The notes under the pieces are model-generated. The model had not been told where the DNA came from. It ran no database searches and saw only the letters and a program-made list of their open reading frames with translations. A DNA stretch of 64,000 bases. Source: Gautieria morchelliformis. Its lineage: Eukaryota; Basidiomycota; Agaricomycetes; Gomphales; Gomphaceae. Positions 47,636 through 59,167 of the stretch are shown here, in pieces. Location of the stretch: the NCBI GenBank assembly GCA_015179125.1, contig WHVA01000476.1, positions 22,964 through 86,963 of the forward strand. Direction: 5' to 3'. Both the position numbers and the translations under genes were made by a program. Positions within the stretch are counted from its first letter, which is position 1. The number at the start of each line of letters is the position of its first letter.

Positions 47636-48623
47636 TGTCATGACTCATTTATTTCTTGTATCCAGCTATCCCCATTTTCCCTTTTGTCACTCCACCTCTA
47701 TGTTCGCTCCATTCACTCTTCGCCGATTTTGCCGAATGACCATTCACTGCTCGCATCATTCGCCAGTAGGCACACCATCAAACACGATCAACATCCTTTA
47801 CCTCACGTGATGGTTCATCACTGGCCCCATCATCTTCCCGACTCAACCCCCTTTGGGTGTTCTTATGGCCGGAATGCATTCACGGGGCATCCTACCCATA
47901 GATTGTGTGGGATCAACCCAGCAGACGAAGAGCCCATCCAGGGTAACATGTATGCAGGTCTCAAGGCATGTTTTTTTACATAGGTACCTTTGTCCTCTCT
48001 CCTACCCGTTGTTTCAGGTTTGCACTCCTCCTTTCCTCCATTGTATATGTGTTTCATCTATTTGTATCTTGACTGCGCACCCCTATCCAACCCTGACTCA
48101 TGACAGCCTCTTTCCTATTCGCTGATATCATATGAGCATTTGGTATAAGTAGTTTACATACACATGTATATTCTGCAGTTCAATTATCATATATCTATCT
48201 TGTGCAAAACTTGACCTCACTGTGACTATCGTCTTGAGCCCTCTTCTATAGACTACCACCTTAGACCAGAGGAGGACCTGAGCACCACTGGTAAGTTTTC
48301 ATACTTCACCTTTACTACTTTAGTCTTCATACCATTGTTGGTGCTGTTGGCAAAGGGCTCCGAAGGAGCACCTTTGCCAGTGAAAGGATTGTTACTACTA
48401 GACAACCTTTCCATGAGACCTTGTACGTTACATTGTCAAGTATCACAGGCTATTTCGCTACGACTGTAGATAGGGCGAGCTCCGTTTGGGTAGCCCTCTT
48501 ACCTTCTAAACATTTATTGGCATAACCTTATTCACCAAACTACATACTTCATTGCACAAGCCGTTCAGGCATTCGCTGTGTTCACTAATACACAATATTA
48601 ATGCCTAAAATCTAATCTTGACA
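47636..48623 (+). mobile_element. LTR2-D solo LTR
   Basis: 988 bp, TGTCATGACTC to ATCTTGACA, flanked by CACGG and CACAG (one change). Inserted in gag of the decayed family B element. A TATA-like box (tataagtag) lies near 48,144. Confidence 0.85.
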
Positions 48624-49140
48624 CACAGGCTGATGCAGCAGTGCTTTCTGCATTGTAGCCCTTTTTGAGGTCTTCATTGCACAATGTCTCATGCAATGCT
48701 GACATGAACTGTCTTCAGAATGTGTGGTTGTCCAGCAGCTGTATCATGTGCACCACATACTTGGTCAGATCATTCAGCATCTCCTGAATGGTCTTCATGC
48801 TTTGCACAACTGGGTCAAATCTATTAAATGCATGTGATGTCTCAGGGTGGGCCAGCTTCATGCTGGCTTTGGCTAGCACAGACTTTTTGGGGTCTGTGTC
48901 TGTGGTGTCAGCCAGTGCCACGTGGATCATTTGCATGATACCATCATATGGCTCATGTGACCCAAGGACTTGTCTGGTATGGCCTGACCTTTGGTCGAGG
49001 CGATCGACTGTTCATGTGGCTGTGAGGCCATGCCCTGATATTTATTGGGTATGGGTCTGGCTCAGGCATAGGGGCATCTGGCATGCAGGTGTCTGACAAG
49101 GGTCCATGGTAGGTGTCACCTGTCGGCCCCATGTTGTGGA

Positions 49141-50129
49141 TGCACAGCCTACTGTTGTAGGCTGTGTAAAGGCAACCCTAGCTAGTGGTCAACACACAGC
49201 TGACAAGGGGAAATCTGAAGAGAAAAGTCTAAGGACCCCTGCGAACCCTATGCTAGTCCACAGCCAGAGCCAACACCCAGCTCTTACCATCAACCCTGCA
49301 TTCCCTTGGCCTCCCTGACCCTTGACCAACCCTGGATGCCACATACTATGTGAGTCACTTGACTTCTGACATTGTTCCAAAAGCAGATGTCAGAAAATGG
49401 AGCAGAATTGGTGAGGTGAACAGGACTGGCAGAAGTTCTCCCAGAAGTGGAAATGTTTCCGGAATCAGAATGGGAAATGGAAGTGAAACTAGGGGTACTG
49501 TCAGAATTGGTTGGGATGGTGTCAGAACTGGAAAACAGGGAGTCCCCTGACAGGCTGCATGTGCTTGTCATGCCTGTAAGGGCAACCTCACCCACCCTGT
49601 GGCACTCACACAGGGCTAGGTGAAGGGAATACAAAGTTTGTATATCTCAGTAGCTACATGGAAATGGTGCACCTAGGTGAAGGGAATCCCGATATTTCAG
49701 AGATGAGCTGAGCCCAATCGCTTAATCATGATGTCCACCTTCAATAGCCCTAATCTGAGTACTCTTAGAGTGAATGTGATCCTCTGGCAAGGTGGTCAAA
49801 ATCAGATGAGAGCAATAAAGTAAATCAAAAATTGATGGTTGTTGTGAATACTATTAGATTAAACAGAATATATTAATGTTCTGTTGCTCAGGGACAGAGA
49901 GTGCGTTGTGCACTCTCTGTGCACGACCTATGTATGGGCTGACAAATCTTGGCCTATAGTGACTGGTGGTGCTTGAGGCCATTGGTCACAGTGACTGGGT
50001 CGAGGGGAGAATGCTGCCGATCTAGAGAACAATAGTTCCAAAAGTGTTTGCTCTTGGAACAGTATAGAGCAGACTGTAATATTAAACTCTCAATGACAAA
50101 ACAGAGAAACCCAATGGGAAACAAGCTGA
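49141..50129. other. LTR remnants, no gene
   Basis: At about 49,160-49,250 a piece resembles the start of the element X LTR (tgtaaaggcaaccctagc..ggggaaat). Another TGTAAGGGCAACC-type start lies at about 49,565. No ORF with recognisable homology. Confidence 0.45.
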
Positions 50130-51455
50130 GTAAGGTCAGGTTCTCAGCTAAGCGGGTGCAGTGAAAACTTGGGAGCAGTGCTTCAAAGCTTTTCACAGTG
50201 TCAGGGGGAGAGAGATCACAGATTTGTGAGGGGGCACTGTTACGTATCGAGATTTCCGCTAGGTTGGAACTGGAAAGGACAGCGGCTTCAACTTATGGTT
50301 GCACCCCCGATGAACTATCGTCCTAAGTATTTCGGAAATGTGGTGGAAGACGGAAAGTATTGAACTAAGAGTTGGTCGGAACCTGAGTCGGAACTGAGGC
50401 AGAAGGCGGAAGATGGAAGGCGGAGAGACAGAGGTTTTGCTAGACTTGCTGTGCTAAGAACAGGAGATAGAACGAAGGAAATCAAGTATCGAAGGTGATT
50501 ATCTGATTGCAGAAACGGAGACATACATGAGAGGGTTTTATACAAAGAGCAGAAGCAACAGGTAATGGTATGGTACTAAGCACATTCTGGGGGGAGTGGA
50601 AGTCGGGTAGACATACGTGGGAACTAACTGATTGGGAACAATGGGACTACAAGGGGGGTTCAGAGTAAGGTAAAACAATGGCAAAAGAACAAGGGGTCAG
50701 AAAACATATCTGGCAACGAACTACAAGGGTGACCGGATATGTGATCTTGATGAACGATGAAGCAGGTCTGGAGTGTCCGAGTAATAGAGTCGAAAGAACA
50801 AGGGAGTAGAACAAGGGGTGGAATGTCGGAATTATTGGAGGGGCGGAATGTGTGCGGAACTGGTGGTCGGAAATCGGAAATGGACGGTCGTAACAAGCGC
50901 AAGGCATGTGACAGCCAGGGACTGGGCAGGTCATGTGATCTCCAGAGTTTTGTGGCTGACATAATTGCATCATCGTGGGAAATGAATCTGTGATCCTCAC
51001 ATGTGAGGTCAGATGGAGTTTCAAACTCAGCCCAACCTGGACACAAGGGACAGTGGGTGGGTGCAAAACAACACGAAAGCGGGACTGCTGCAACACTGCT
51101 GGTGGTGCAAGGAAGAGAGAGGATGATGAGCGGAGTCTCATCTTTCCATTACTCAGCACCATTGTAGCTCCAGCTCATGCTTCATTGTGTGCTGTGCTTA
51201 CTCACTGAGTAAGGGCAAGTTCTTGACTAAGCAGGTGCAGCGAAAACTTTAGAGCAGTGCTTCAAAGCTTTTTGCAGTGTCAGGGGGGAGAGAGATCACA
51301 GATTCATGAGGGAGTGCAAGGCACATGATGGCCAGGGGCTGGGCAGGTCACGTGATCTCTGGAGTTTTGCGGCTGACATAATCACATCATCATGGGAATT
51401 GAATCTGTGATCCTCAAGTGTGAGGTCAGATGGAGTTTCAAACTCAGCCCACACT
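50130..51455. repeat. Direct repeat of about 250 bp, first copy split by an LTR
   Basis: The sequence at about 50,130-50,237 plus 50,896-51,045 matches 51,208-51,455 (shared: gcagtgcttcaaagctttt, agagagatcacagatt, gagtttcaaactcagccca). The first copy is interrupted by the LTR3 insertion. Confidence 0.8.
50238..50895 (+). mobile_element. LTR3 solo LTR, 658 bp
   Basis: Ends TGTTACGTATCG and GGTCGTAACA. The uninterrupted second copy of the surrounding repeat (51,208-51,455) defines both borders. The flanking 5 bp (GGCAC, AGCGC) differ at two places. Confidence 0.8.
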
Positions 51456-51519
51456 CCAGTTCACGCACTGAACGGACAGTCAGAACTCTGAGGACTACTG
51501 ATATGTATGAAGAAGAGTT

Positions 51520-51685
51520 CTATGAATGGCCAGTAATTCTAGCTTTGAACACAGGCATGGTAGTAAGAATGGACATATGGTCCTGTAGGTGGAAGCCCAT
51601 GAACAGTGGTAAAATCTCCTCACATTTATGCCAGTATTTGAGGAAGGAGTTGGAACTCCATTGTCATCGCATCATGATGGCCCAT
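51520..51685 (-). pseudogene. Tyrosine recombinase-like gene, C-terminal end
   Basis: The minus strand encodes SFLKYWHKCEEILPLFMGF and a tail ending at a stop at 51,520. The tyrosine in FLKYW is the likely nucleophile position. It is the continuation of the gene at 62,461-63,970; the family B retroelement was inserted between them. One in-frame TGA lies just before this block. Confidence 0.75.
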
Positions 51686-51900
51686 TGTAAATAACCTGTG
51701 TATCTACATGTACAATAGTTATTACATAATCCCAGTGGGCCCCTTAGGGACCCACTGTATAGTTTATGCGTGGGAACTGGCCAGCGGCCCCCATCGCATC
51801 TTACTCTTACCTGTCACTACGTAGCATTCAGAATACCACTCATTGGTCAAGTTCTGTAGCACCCTTGTGATACAAGGTTCTAAGATCGACACCCTTTACA
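51686..51900 (+). repeat. 5' LTR of the family B element
   Basis: 215 bp, TG..CA ends with a 6-bp inverted terminus (TGTAAA/TTTACA). It is followed by a short inverted repeat (cggttg..caaccg at about 51,919-51,943) instead of an obvious tRNA primer site. Confidence 0.95.
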
Positions 51901-52038
51901 CCTTTTTGAACTATCCTGCGGTTGATCGCCACGCGACCAACCGATAGTGGATTCGAAGCAATCTTGAAAAAGATCGCTGCATCGACGACTAAACATCGTT
52001 GAGACCCTCCAGTAGACCCTCTACTGTCGGCTGCGAGC

Positions 52039-55000
52039 ATGATGATTCCACGCAGTCGAAGATGGACACAAGCGATGAGCTCGAGGTCCACGCCCCAGGC
52101 GCAGCCCAGCGACATGACGGCTGATGCTACCCTGGACCAAGAGTCCAGGACGATAGAAGACGGAGAGATCGTAGATCTCACCGCCCTCGTCCCCCCAGTA
52201 GAAGACGAGGAAAACCCCAACCACGTCTCGTTGAGCATGGGCGAGGAAGAGATGACGCCGGGCAACGAGCCGGCGCCGCCCCCCCATTCCTCTCTGCCCA
52301 GAGAGAAAGGAAAGGGCAGAGAGGTCTCGCCATCGTCAGACGGTGGAGCAACAACGTCGAGGTGGGCACAAAGCCACGACTCGAGCCGACGCTCACGAAG
52401 TAGAGCGACGACGATCATCCCTGAAGGAGGACGACGGCAAAAAAGACGAGCCCCAGACGGTGGTCAGGACTCGGAATACTTGAGCTCCAGTCGCAAGAGC
52501 TCGAGGGCTCACGCCATCGACCACGAGACGGCAGAGGCCCTGAACAAACAGGTGCAGGCTGCGCTGCACCGAAGCACGCTGACGTGCCACAAGCACGATC
52601 AGCTGGCATCGCAGCTTGACAACACCACCGCCGCCCTAATGGCAATTGGCAAGGAACTCCACCAGGCGGAGGAGATCAGGCTGCAAGATGCAGCCATGCT
52701 GGAGGACGTCCAGAAAGCCCTCCGCCCACGCGGGGAATGCGACGCAACTCATCCGAGCTCGCGACAGTCCGCAGCCAACGAACGCAGTCGCGACGTGAAA
52801 GACCCGCGCCGAAAGGAGCGGGACAAGCAGCGAATGCCGCTGCCAGCCGTCCCGGTCGAACAGGACATAATGTTTGGGAACGAACCTCAAGAGCAACCGG
52901 CTGCCCCAACGGACAGCCGTAAAATGATCCAACAGATCGTTAGGGATCAGGTCGCCTCAGAGCCTGACTCTGAAACGACGACCGAGAGCTTAGAGCTCGA
53001 AGTCGCACACTGGCAGCGTAAAGAAGCTGCAGCCACGTGCCGCCGCCACACATGGGCACTCGAGCTACTAGCGAAGAACGCTGAAGAGACAGTGGCCCAC
53101 AGCCACACCGCTCAGCTGCCCGACGAGCAGCTCACGTGAGCCGTACAGGACGCACGGCAGGCGCAGGCAGCCTACAACAGCAGGCTGCGGATCCGCAACG
53201 CGGGACTGACCGGGGACACCAGGCACAAAACGCCCCCGGAACCGAGAGCACCAAATGCTCCCGATCCTGAGCCTGATCCGGGCCCGGGGCCCGTCAGGGC
53301 ATATAACAGCCTGCCCCGCGCGGCGTCACAGCCGCGCGAACGATCCATGGCCCCAACGGAAGGCCAGGGAATCCCTGACCAGGCCGACATCATACCAATG
53401 GAGCCATACGACGGGATCACATGGATGATCCGCGTGGCGTTAGCAGATGCCGCAGACACAGACCCGGAGAAGTCTGTGCTAGCGAAAGCCGGCGTGAAAT
53501 TGGCTCACCCCGAGCCATATGCCGGGGGATCTGACCTCGAAGAGTTTGAAATCTTCGTGGCAGCCATCCTACAATGGCTGAAAATGAATTGCCTCCTAGG
53601 GCCAACCAGCATAGACATGCAGGTCGGCTACGTGGGCACTTGCCTCACCAGCGAAGCCCAGGAGTGGTTCCTTCAAAACGTAGAACGCTTCGATCGCCAG
53701 GTCCGCAGCTGGACGCTGGAAACTGTGATGCAGGGCCTTCAAAAAAGGTTCCTGCACACACTGACATACCATCACGCATCGAATAAGTTCGACGCGGTCA
53801 TGCAGGGCATGAAAACCGTTCAGGAAATGCTGAACGAGCTCACGAAATACACGGCACGTATGATACAGCCGCCAGATGATTACACGTTCCGGAGACGGTT
53901 TGTGTCAGCGCTGCACGAAACACTGTGCAACGAAGTCCTCAAAAAGGGCTATAATGCCGAGAGCAGCTCAATAGAGCAACTCTTTGAGTCAGCCTGGATG
54001 ATTGAGGAGGCATCCCGATACAACCTGGGGATGCGCCGTGCAGAAAGTGCAGCAGCAATGGCAAGCGCTGCCCGGCTCACAGGGAGCAAGCCGTTGACAC
54101 AAATGGGCCTGACAAGGCCCAACCTGTTCTCAAGAAGCGGAACAGGACAATGGTTGCCGCCCCCATGCCCAGCACAAGCTGGACGCCTGCCTGAAGCTAA
54201 ACAGCCTCAAGTGTCAGGGTCGTCCCCACGACCTGCCCCACCAACCAAAGTGTTGGGCCGGCCTAACGATCGGCCCAGCGGCAGCCAAAGCAACACCACG
54301 TGCTTTGAATGTGGCCAACCTGGCCACAAGAAGGCAGAGTGCCCCCGGCTTAGGTCCGGTATAAGGACAGCAGCCACAAGGCACGACAGTGAGGCCGAGG
54401 ATCCGGAGATGGATCTCGGTCAAAATTCTCTTCAACAGATTGTTGAAGAGGGGGAGGGTGATCCCCAACCCAACGACACTCCGGACAACGGAGACGCACC
54501 CGCTGAAGAGTGGGACCCCGAGCTGTCCCAATACTATGAATGGGACGAAGAGGTGGAAGACACCACCTACAGGTCCAGCGCGATCAGATTCGCGCTGGAA
54601 GACGAAACCACCACGAAGGTCATGGCGGCACGCACATCGGTCACGCCAGACAAGGCGGCCGAGCCGGTGTATCACCACCGAAGCAAACACAGGACGCGGC
54701 CAACGTGCCCGCACAGTGAGAACCGTACCCTATCGGGGTACTGGGAAATAAACGGCGTAAAAGCCCACTGCCTGCTAGATAGCGGCAGCAAAGGGGTACT
54801 GCTATCCCCCGAATTCACATGAGCTACAGGGATGAAGACATTCTCCCTGGAGCAGCCAATCGCGCTGCAGCTAGCCTGCATAGGCAGCCGTTCCACGATC
54901 AACTATGGAATGAACACGACCATCAAATTTGGTCGTGAGACATACGATGAATATTTCGACGTAGCGAATGTCGAATATTACAACGCTATCTTAGGGACAC

Positions 55001-55132
55001 CATTCCTAAGGAGATTCGGCATAACCCTGGACTTCTCGAGCCCAGGGACGATCCGCAAGGGGAACGAAGTGATCCCCACGGGCAAGGTCTCATTCGACGA
55101 CAACAGATTGATGAATGAGGACAAGGGGACAC
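52039..55132 (+). pseudogene. Family B gag-protease polyprotein with in-frame TGA codons
   Basis: One reading frame from the ATG at 52,039 runs through gag and protease but is cut by TGA at 53,137 and 54,820. The N-terminal 366 codons are acidic, Ser/Arg-rich and coiled-coil-like, an unusually long pre-capsid extension. The capsid region (53,347 onward) has VALADAADTDPEKSVLAKAG; the CCHC knuckle CFECGQPGHKKAEC is at about 54,300; the protease site LLDSGSKGVLLS is at about 54,773, and its C-terminal half (YYNAILGTPFLRRFG) follows the second TGA. Both stops could be CGA-to-TGA changes. The frame ends at the LTR insertion at 55,133. Confidence 0.88.
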
Positions 55133-55630
55133 TGTTGGGTGCATTTATGCTCCTGCACCAAAATCAAGCATAATATATTCAATTTCTTGTATGGTGTTTC
55201 AATTTCTTCTCACATTGTTCTTGTACCATGCATCCATTTCTCTGGTTATTTTCGAAATTTTCCAGTTACTCTCTACCTCTCCATTCCACTTTGTTATTTC
55301 TATTTTCACAGGCGGCTGCACCCAGCAGAGTCTGAAATGACTTCGACGCGCAAGCTCTTGGGCGCTAAAGGGCCGGGTAGTAGTACATGCACAGTGAGAC
55401 AGATTTCCCCCTCTCTCAGTGACAACTAAATTCACTGAGAGAGGCAAGTAAATTAGTCTAGTGTTCTTTCGATTTATTGACCTAGAAATCCTCTGTAGTG
55501 AATTAATTTCTAGGTAGTGTATAATATATTTACAGTGACAACTAAATTCACTGAGAGAGTGAATTAATTTCTAGTCTATTCTTTTGAGCAACAAGTCCAT
55601 ACCTACTGCCTATAATTCCTGTCCTCTACA
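55133..55630 (+). mobile_element. Solo LTR (family 5) nested in family B pol
   Basis: 498 bp, TGTTGGGTGC to CCTCTACA, duplication GACAC at 55,128-55,132 and 55,631-55,635. Contains the internal repeat cagtgacaactaaattcact twice or nearly so (about 55,390-55,440 and 55,532-55,560). Confidence 0.88.
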
Positions 55631-55635
55631 GACAC

Positions 55636-58600
55636 GGGTGAGCAGGATCACCCAGGCACCGAAGCCTAACCTGGCTCATTGAAGCCAGGAGGACGAGTCG
55701 CGGGATGACTCGTCCTCGAACTCACCCTACAACCGTAGGGAGAGGCGCTCTCACCTAACGGTGAAAGCGATGGGAAAGAGGAAAGCGGGCCCGCGCGCCG
55801 CGGGACCTAATAGATGCCAACAGCGCCTAATGGCTTCTAAGCCAACCACCACCATCATCCTCATGTATGATGACCTTCCTCGCCTCCGTGAGGAATGGAT
55901 GGAACGAATCACTGACTTAGTCAGTGGAATTCCATTAGAACTCCCGCCACTACGGGAGATCAACCATGAGATCAACCTCATTGATCCCAACAAGCACATG
56001 CGGTATCGACTACCGAAATGCCCCAAACACTTCCGAAAGGAACTGTCGGCTAAGATAGAACGATACACCACTGCAAAGTGGTGGATTCTTGCAGTCGCGC
56101 AGCAGGCAGTGCCCATGCTGTGTGTGCCGAAGAAGAATGGTACATTGCAAACCATCTTCGATCTGCGCCAGCAGAACGAGAACACGGTGAAGGACGTCAC
56201 GCCCTTCCCAGATCAAGATATCATTCACAGCGACATGGCTCGCTGTCGGTATCGAACAAAACTCGATATGTCAGAAGCATACGAGCAGATCTGGATCCAT
56301 CCGGATCACGTAGCAAAGACTGCCTTTGCCACGATCCTTGGCACCTTCAGGAGCCAGGTGATACAGATGGGGGACTGTAATGCCCCATCAACATTCCAAC
56401 GGCTGATGACAGCCATTTTCCGCGACTGCATAGGTCGCTTCGTCCATGTATACATGGACGACATCTTCATATTCTTGCTCTCAATACAAGAGCATGAAGA
56501 GTACCTCTACATCGTCTTTGACAGACTGAGGAAGAATCACCTTTTTCTGAGCAAGAAAAAGGTGGACCTCTATTCCATCCAAATGGAGTGTCTCGGCCAT
56601 ATCATCGATGGCCGAGGGGTACATGCCAACGAGGACAAGATGCAACGCACCGCGAGTGGTGCAGGCCATGGACGTTCAACGATGTCCAGCGTTTCCTCGG
56701 GCTGGTACAGTATCTGGCACACTACATGCCAGATGTTAGCGCATATACCACCCCACTATCGGGCTGTGCATGTAATAACCGTCCATTCGAATAGACGCCA
56801 CTACTAGACAAATGCTGGCAAAGCATTAAGGCGTTGGCCTGTAAGGCCCCGATCCTGCATCCAGTAGACGCAAGGTGCCCAGAGCCGATCTGGGTGATCA
56901 CCGACGGATCAAAATCCGGCGTCGGTGTGGTCTACGGCCAAGGTCCTGACTGGAAAACTTGTCGACCTGCCGGCTTCTTGTCAAAGAAGTTCAGCGTTGC
57001 TCAGCAACACTACCGGACTCACGAGCACGAGACGATCGCGGTGCTCGAGGCTCTCATGAAATGGGAGGACAAACTGCTGGGGCGAAGGTTCACCCTCGTC
57101 ACAGACCACAAAGGGCTCGAGTACTTCGATACCCAGAAGAGCCTATCTGACGGCCAGGTCAGATGGTGGGAGTTTCTCTCCCGGTTCAATTTCAACACCG
57201 TTCATGTTGACGGCGTAGAGAACAAGGTAGCGGACTGCCTGTCACACTACTACGAGAACGACACAAGTGATGACAATCACCCGGACCACGTCTTCGTGAA
57301 CGCGGATGCGCGTTTAGACCCAGACGGTGAGTTATTGCCCACCAACCGGTATATCGAGCTGCGAACAGCAGCGACAAGACACTCTAAACGCCTCGCTGAG
57401 AAGACAGAGGTGAGAGTAACGGAATCCGCCGTATTAAATGAGGGCTCACCAGAGCCCGCGAACGTCACCGCGTCATGCGACAACGACCATGATGACGTCA
57501 GAGTCATCGCCACAGGAAATGACAGCGCGCCCCTGCACCGGGTCGTCGAGCAAGGCGTAGACCTGTCTAAGGTCCTACGAGACGCGTACCACAGGGACAC
57601 CATGTTCACAGGACACCATGTTCACAAAGATCATGGCGCACCCGGATGCGCACCCGAGATTCGGGATCCGGGACGGGCTGATCTGGACTAAGAACCAGCT
57701 CAAAAGAGACGTCATTGCTGTCCCCCGCTCTGTTCTTCAAGGGGGAAGGAAGCTGATTGAAATATCATCGATCGGGCACATCAGATAGTCGGCCACTACA
57801 GCCATCTGAAGACTTCGAACTACGTTCGAAGAGCATATTGTTGGCCGGGCATGAGCCCAGACATAGAAGCGTTCTGCACATCGTGCGCGAGGTGTCAGAT
57901 GACAAAAACTGGACCACAACGGCCCAAAGGCCTACTACACAGCCTACCCATTCCGGATAGGCCATGGCAGTCGATTGGCATGACTCCACGGGGCCCCTGC
58001 CCAAATCCAACGACTGTGACTACCTGATGGTAGTCATCGACCGACTAACGTTGCTCGTACACCTCGTACCAACCACGATGAGCGTGTCAGCCAAGGGAGT
58101 AGCCTGGCTGTTTCTGAAGGAGGACGTTCGACTCCACGGAGTTCCCAACTCCATCGTCTCGGACAGAGACTCGAAGTTCATGTCGATCTTCTGGCGTGAA
58201 CTACAGCGACTCATGGGGACTAAGCTCCTCATGTCAACTGCATTCCATCCCCAAACGGATGGAGCCACCAAGCGGGCAAACCGCTTGGTCGGCCAGATAT
58301 TACGCGCGGTCGTCAGAGACGATCAGAAGGATTGGGCATTGAAATGCCCAATGTTGAGGTCGCCCTCAACAGCAACGTCAGCGCGACCACAGGGTTCGCA
58401 CCTTTCGAGCTGAACCACAGCTATATGCCACGGATAGACCTCCCCATGGCCGTGGACACCCCGTTCAAGGGGGTAGCCCAGTTCGCACATCAGGCAAAAT
58501 GGAACCTGATGGCGGCACACGATGCAATCATAGAGCATCGAGTGATGCAAACGTTTCATGCAAATAAGAAACGTATGGCGAGCGACAGGTACGCGGCCAA

Positions 58601-59167
58601 CGACCGCGTCTACCTTTCGACACAAAACCTAACTCTCCGAAAGGAAGAGCCAGAAAACTAGTCCCGCGGTACATCAGACCGTACCGCGTCGTCAAGGCTC
58701 ACAACAATGCCTCGACAGTGACCCTTGATCTTCCCGACGAGCTGAAAAGCTGTCGCATTTCACTGGTCTTCCATTCAAGCCTCGTATGGCGATACGAGGC
58801 CAACAACGACGAATTGTTCCCCCGTCATGAGGCCAAGTCATTTTATGACTTCGGAGCGAATGATGACGAGGAGTGGCTCGTCGACGAGATTATCGCACAT
58901 CGATGGATAAACTCAATGGACCTGGAGTTCCAGGTCCGTTGGACCTTAGGCGACGTGACATGGGAACCCATGTCGTCCTGCAAGGACCTTGAAACCGAGC
59001 GCGCCAAGATCAAGGAACTGGAGCAACAGCTGAGCGCAGCCCAGCTCCAGGTTACCCTGGCCCACGTTACCTCAAAAAGGCACATGACCTGGCCACAGAC
59101 CCAGTGGCCAGGCCATCATTACTTCGCACGACGGTGCCTCTGCCGGCGCGTGCAACATCAGGACTAG
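55636..59167 (+). pseudogene. Family B pol: RT, RNase H, integrase, chromodomain (frameshifted)
   Basis: RT in 55,761-56,660 has an intact YMDD at 56,451-56,462 and the block PFPDQDIIHSDMARCRYRTK. A TGA at 55,680 lies upstream in frame. RNase H in 56,834-57,330 has WVITDGSKSGVGVVYGQG and VTDHKGLEYF. The integrase zinc-binding part (GHYSHLKTSN, CTSCARCQM) lies at about 57,770-57,910 and the core at 57,964-58,340; the catalytic glutamate is replaced by lysine at 58,270-58,272. The chromodomain (DEWL-type start, EFQVRWTLGDVTWEP) is at 58,860-58,980. Frameshifts occur near 56,645, 57,600 (a 16-bp tandem duplication of ggacaccatgttcaca), 57,750, 57,985, 58,340 and 58,650. Confidence 0.9.

Larger units (their letters stand above)
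44132..49140 (-). pseudogene. Decayed Ty3/gypsy family B element (gag to integrase)
   Basis: Minus strand, in order: gag N-part 48,715-49,000 (VALADTTDTDPKKSVLAKA), gag C-part 47,060-47,395, protease 46,635-47,017 (LLDGGSKGVLLSPEF; the active site D-S-G is D-G-G), RT 45,653-46,054 (FPDQDIIHSDIARC; YMDN at about 45,778-45,789 replaces YMDD), RNase H 44,737-45,231 (AGFLSKKFNLAQQHYRNHE), integrase zinc-binding and core 44,095-44,624 (HHIVGHYGHMKTSNY, CISCTRCQM). It is the same family as 51,686-62,460 but carries many lesions and two solo LTR insertions. Confidence 0.85.

Noticed and set aside
52039-55760. Stop-codon reassignment (TGA as sense)
   Set aside because: The housekeeping genes in the window use standard stops, and the eL20 and UBL3 frames show no in-frame TGA; reassignment would not be limited to one transposon.
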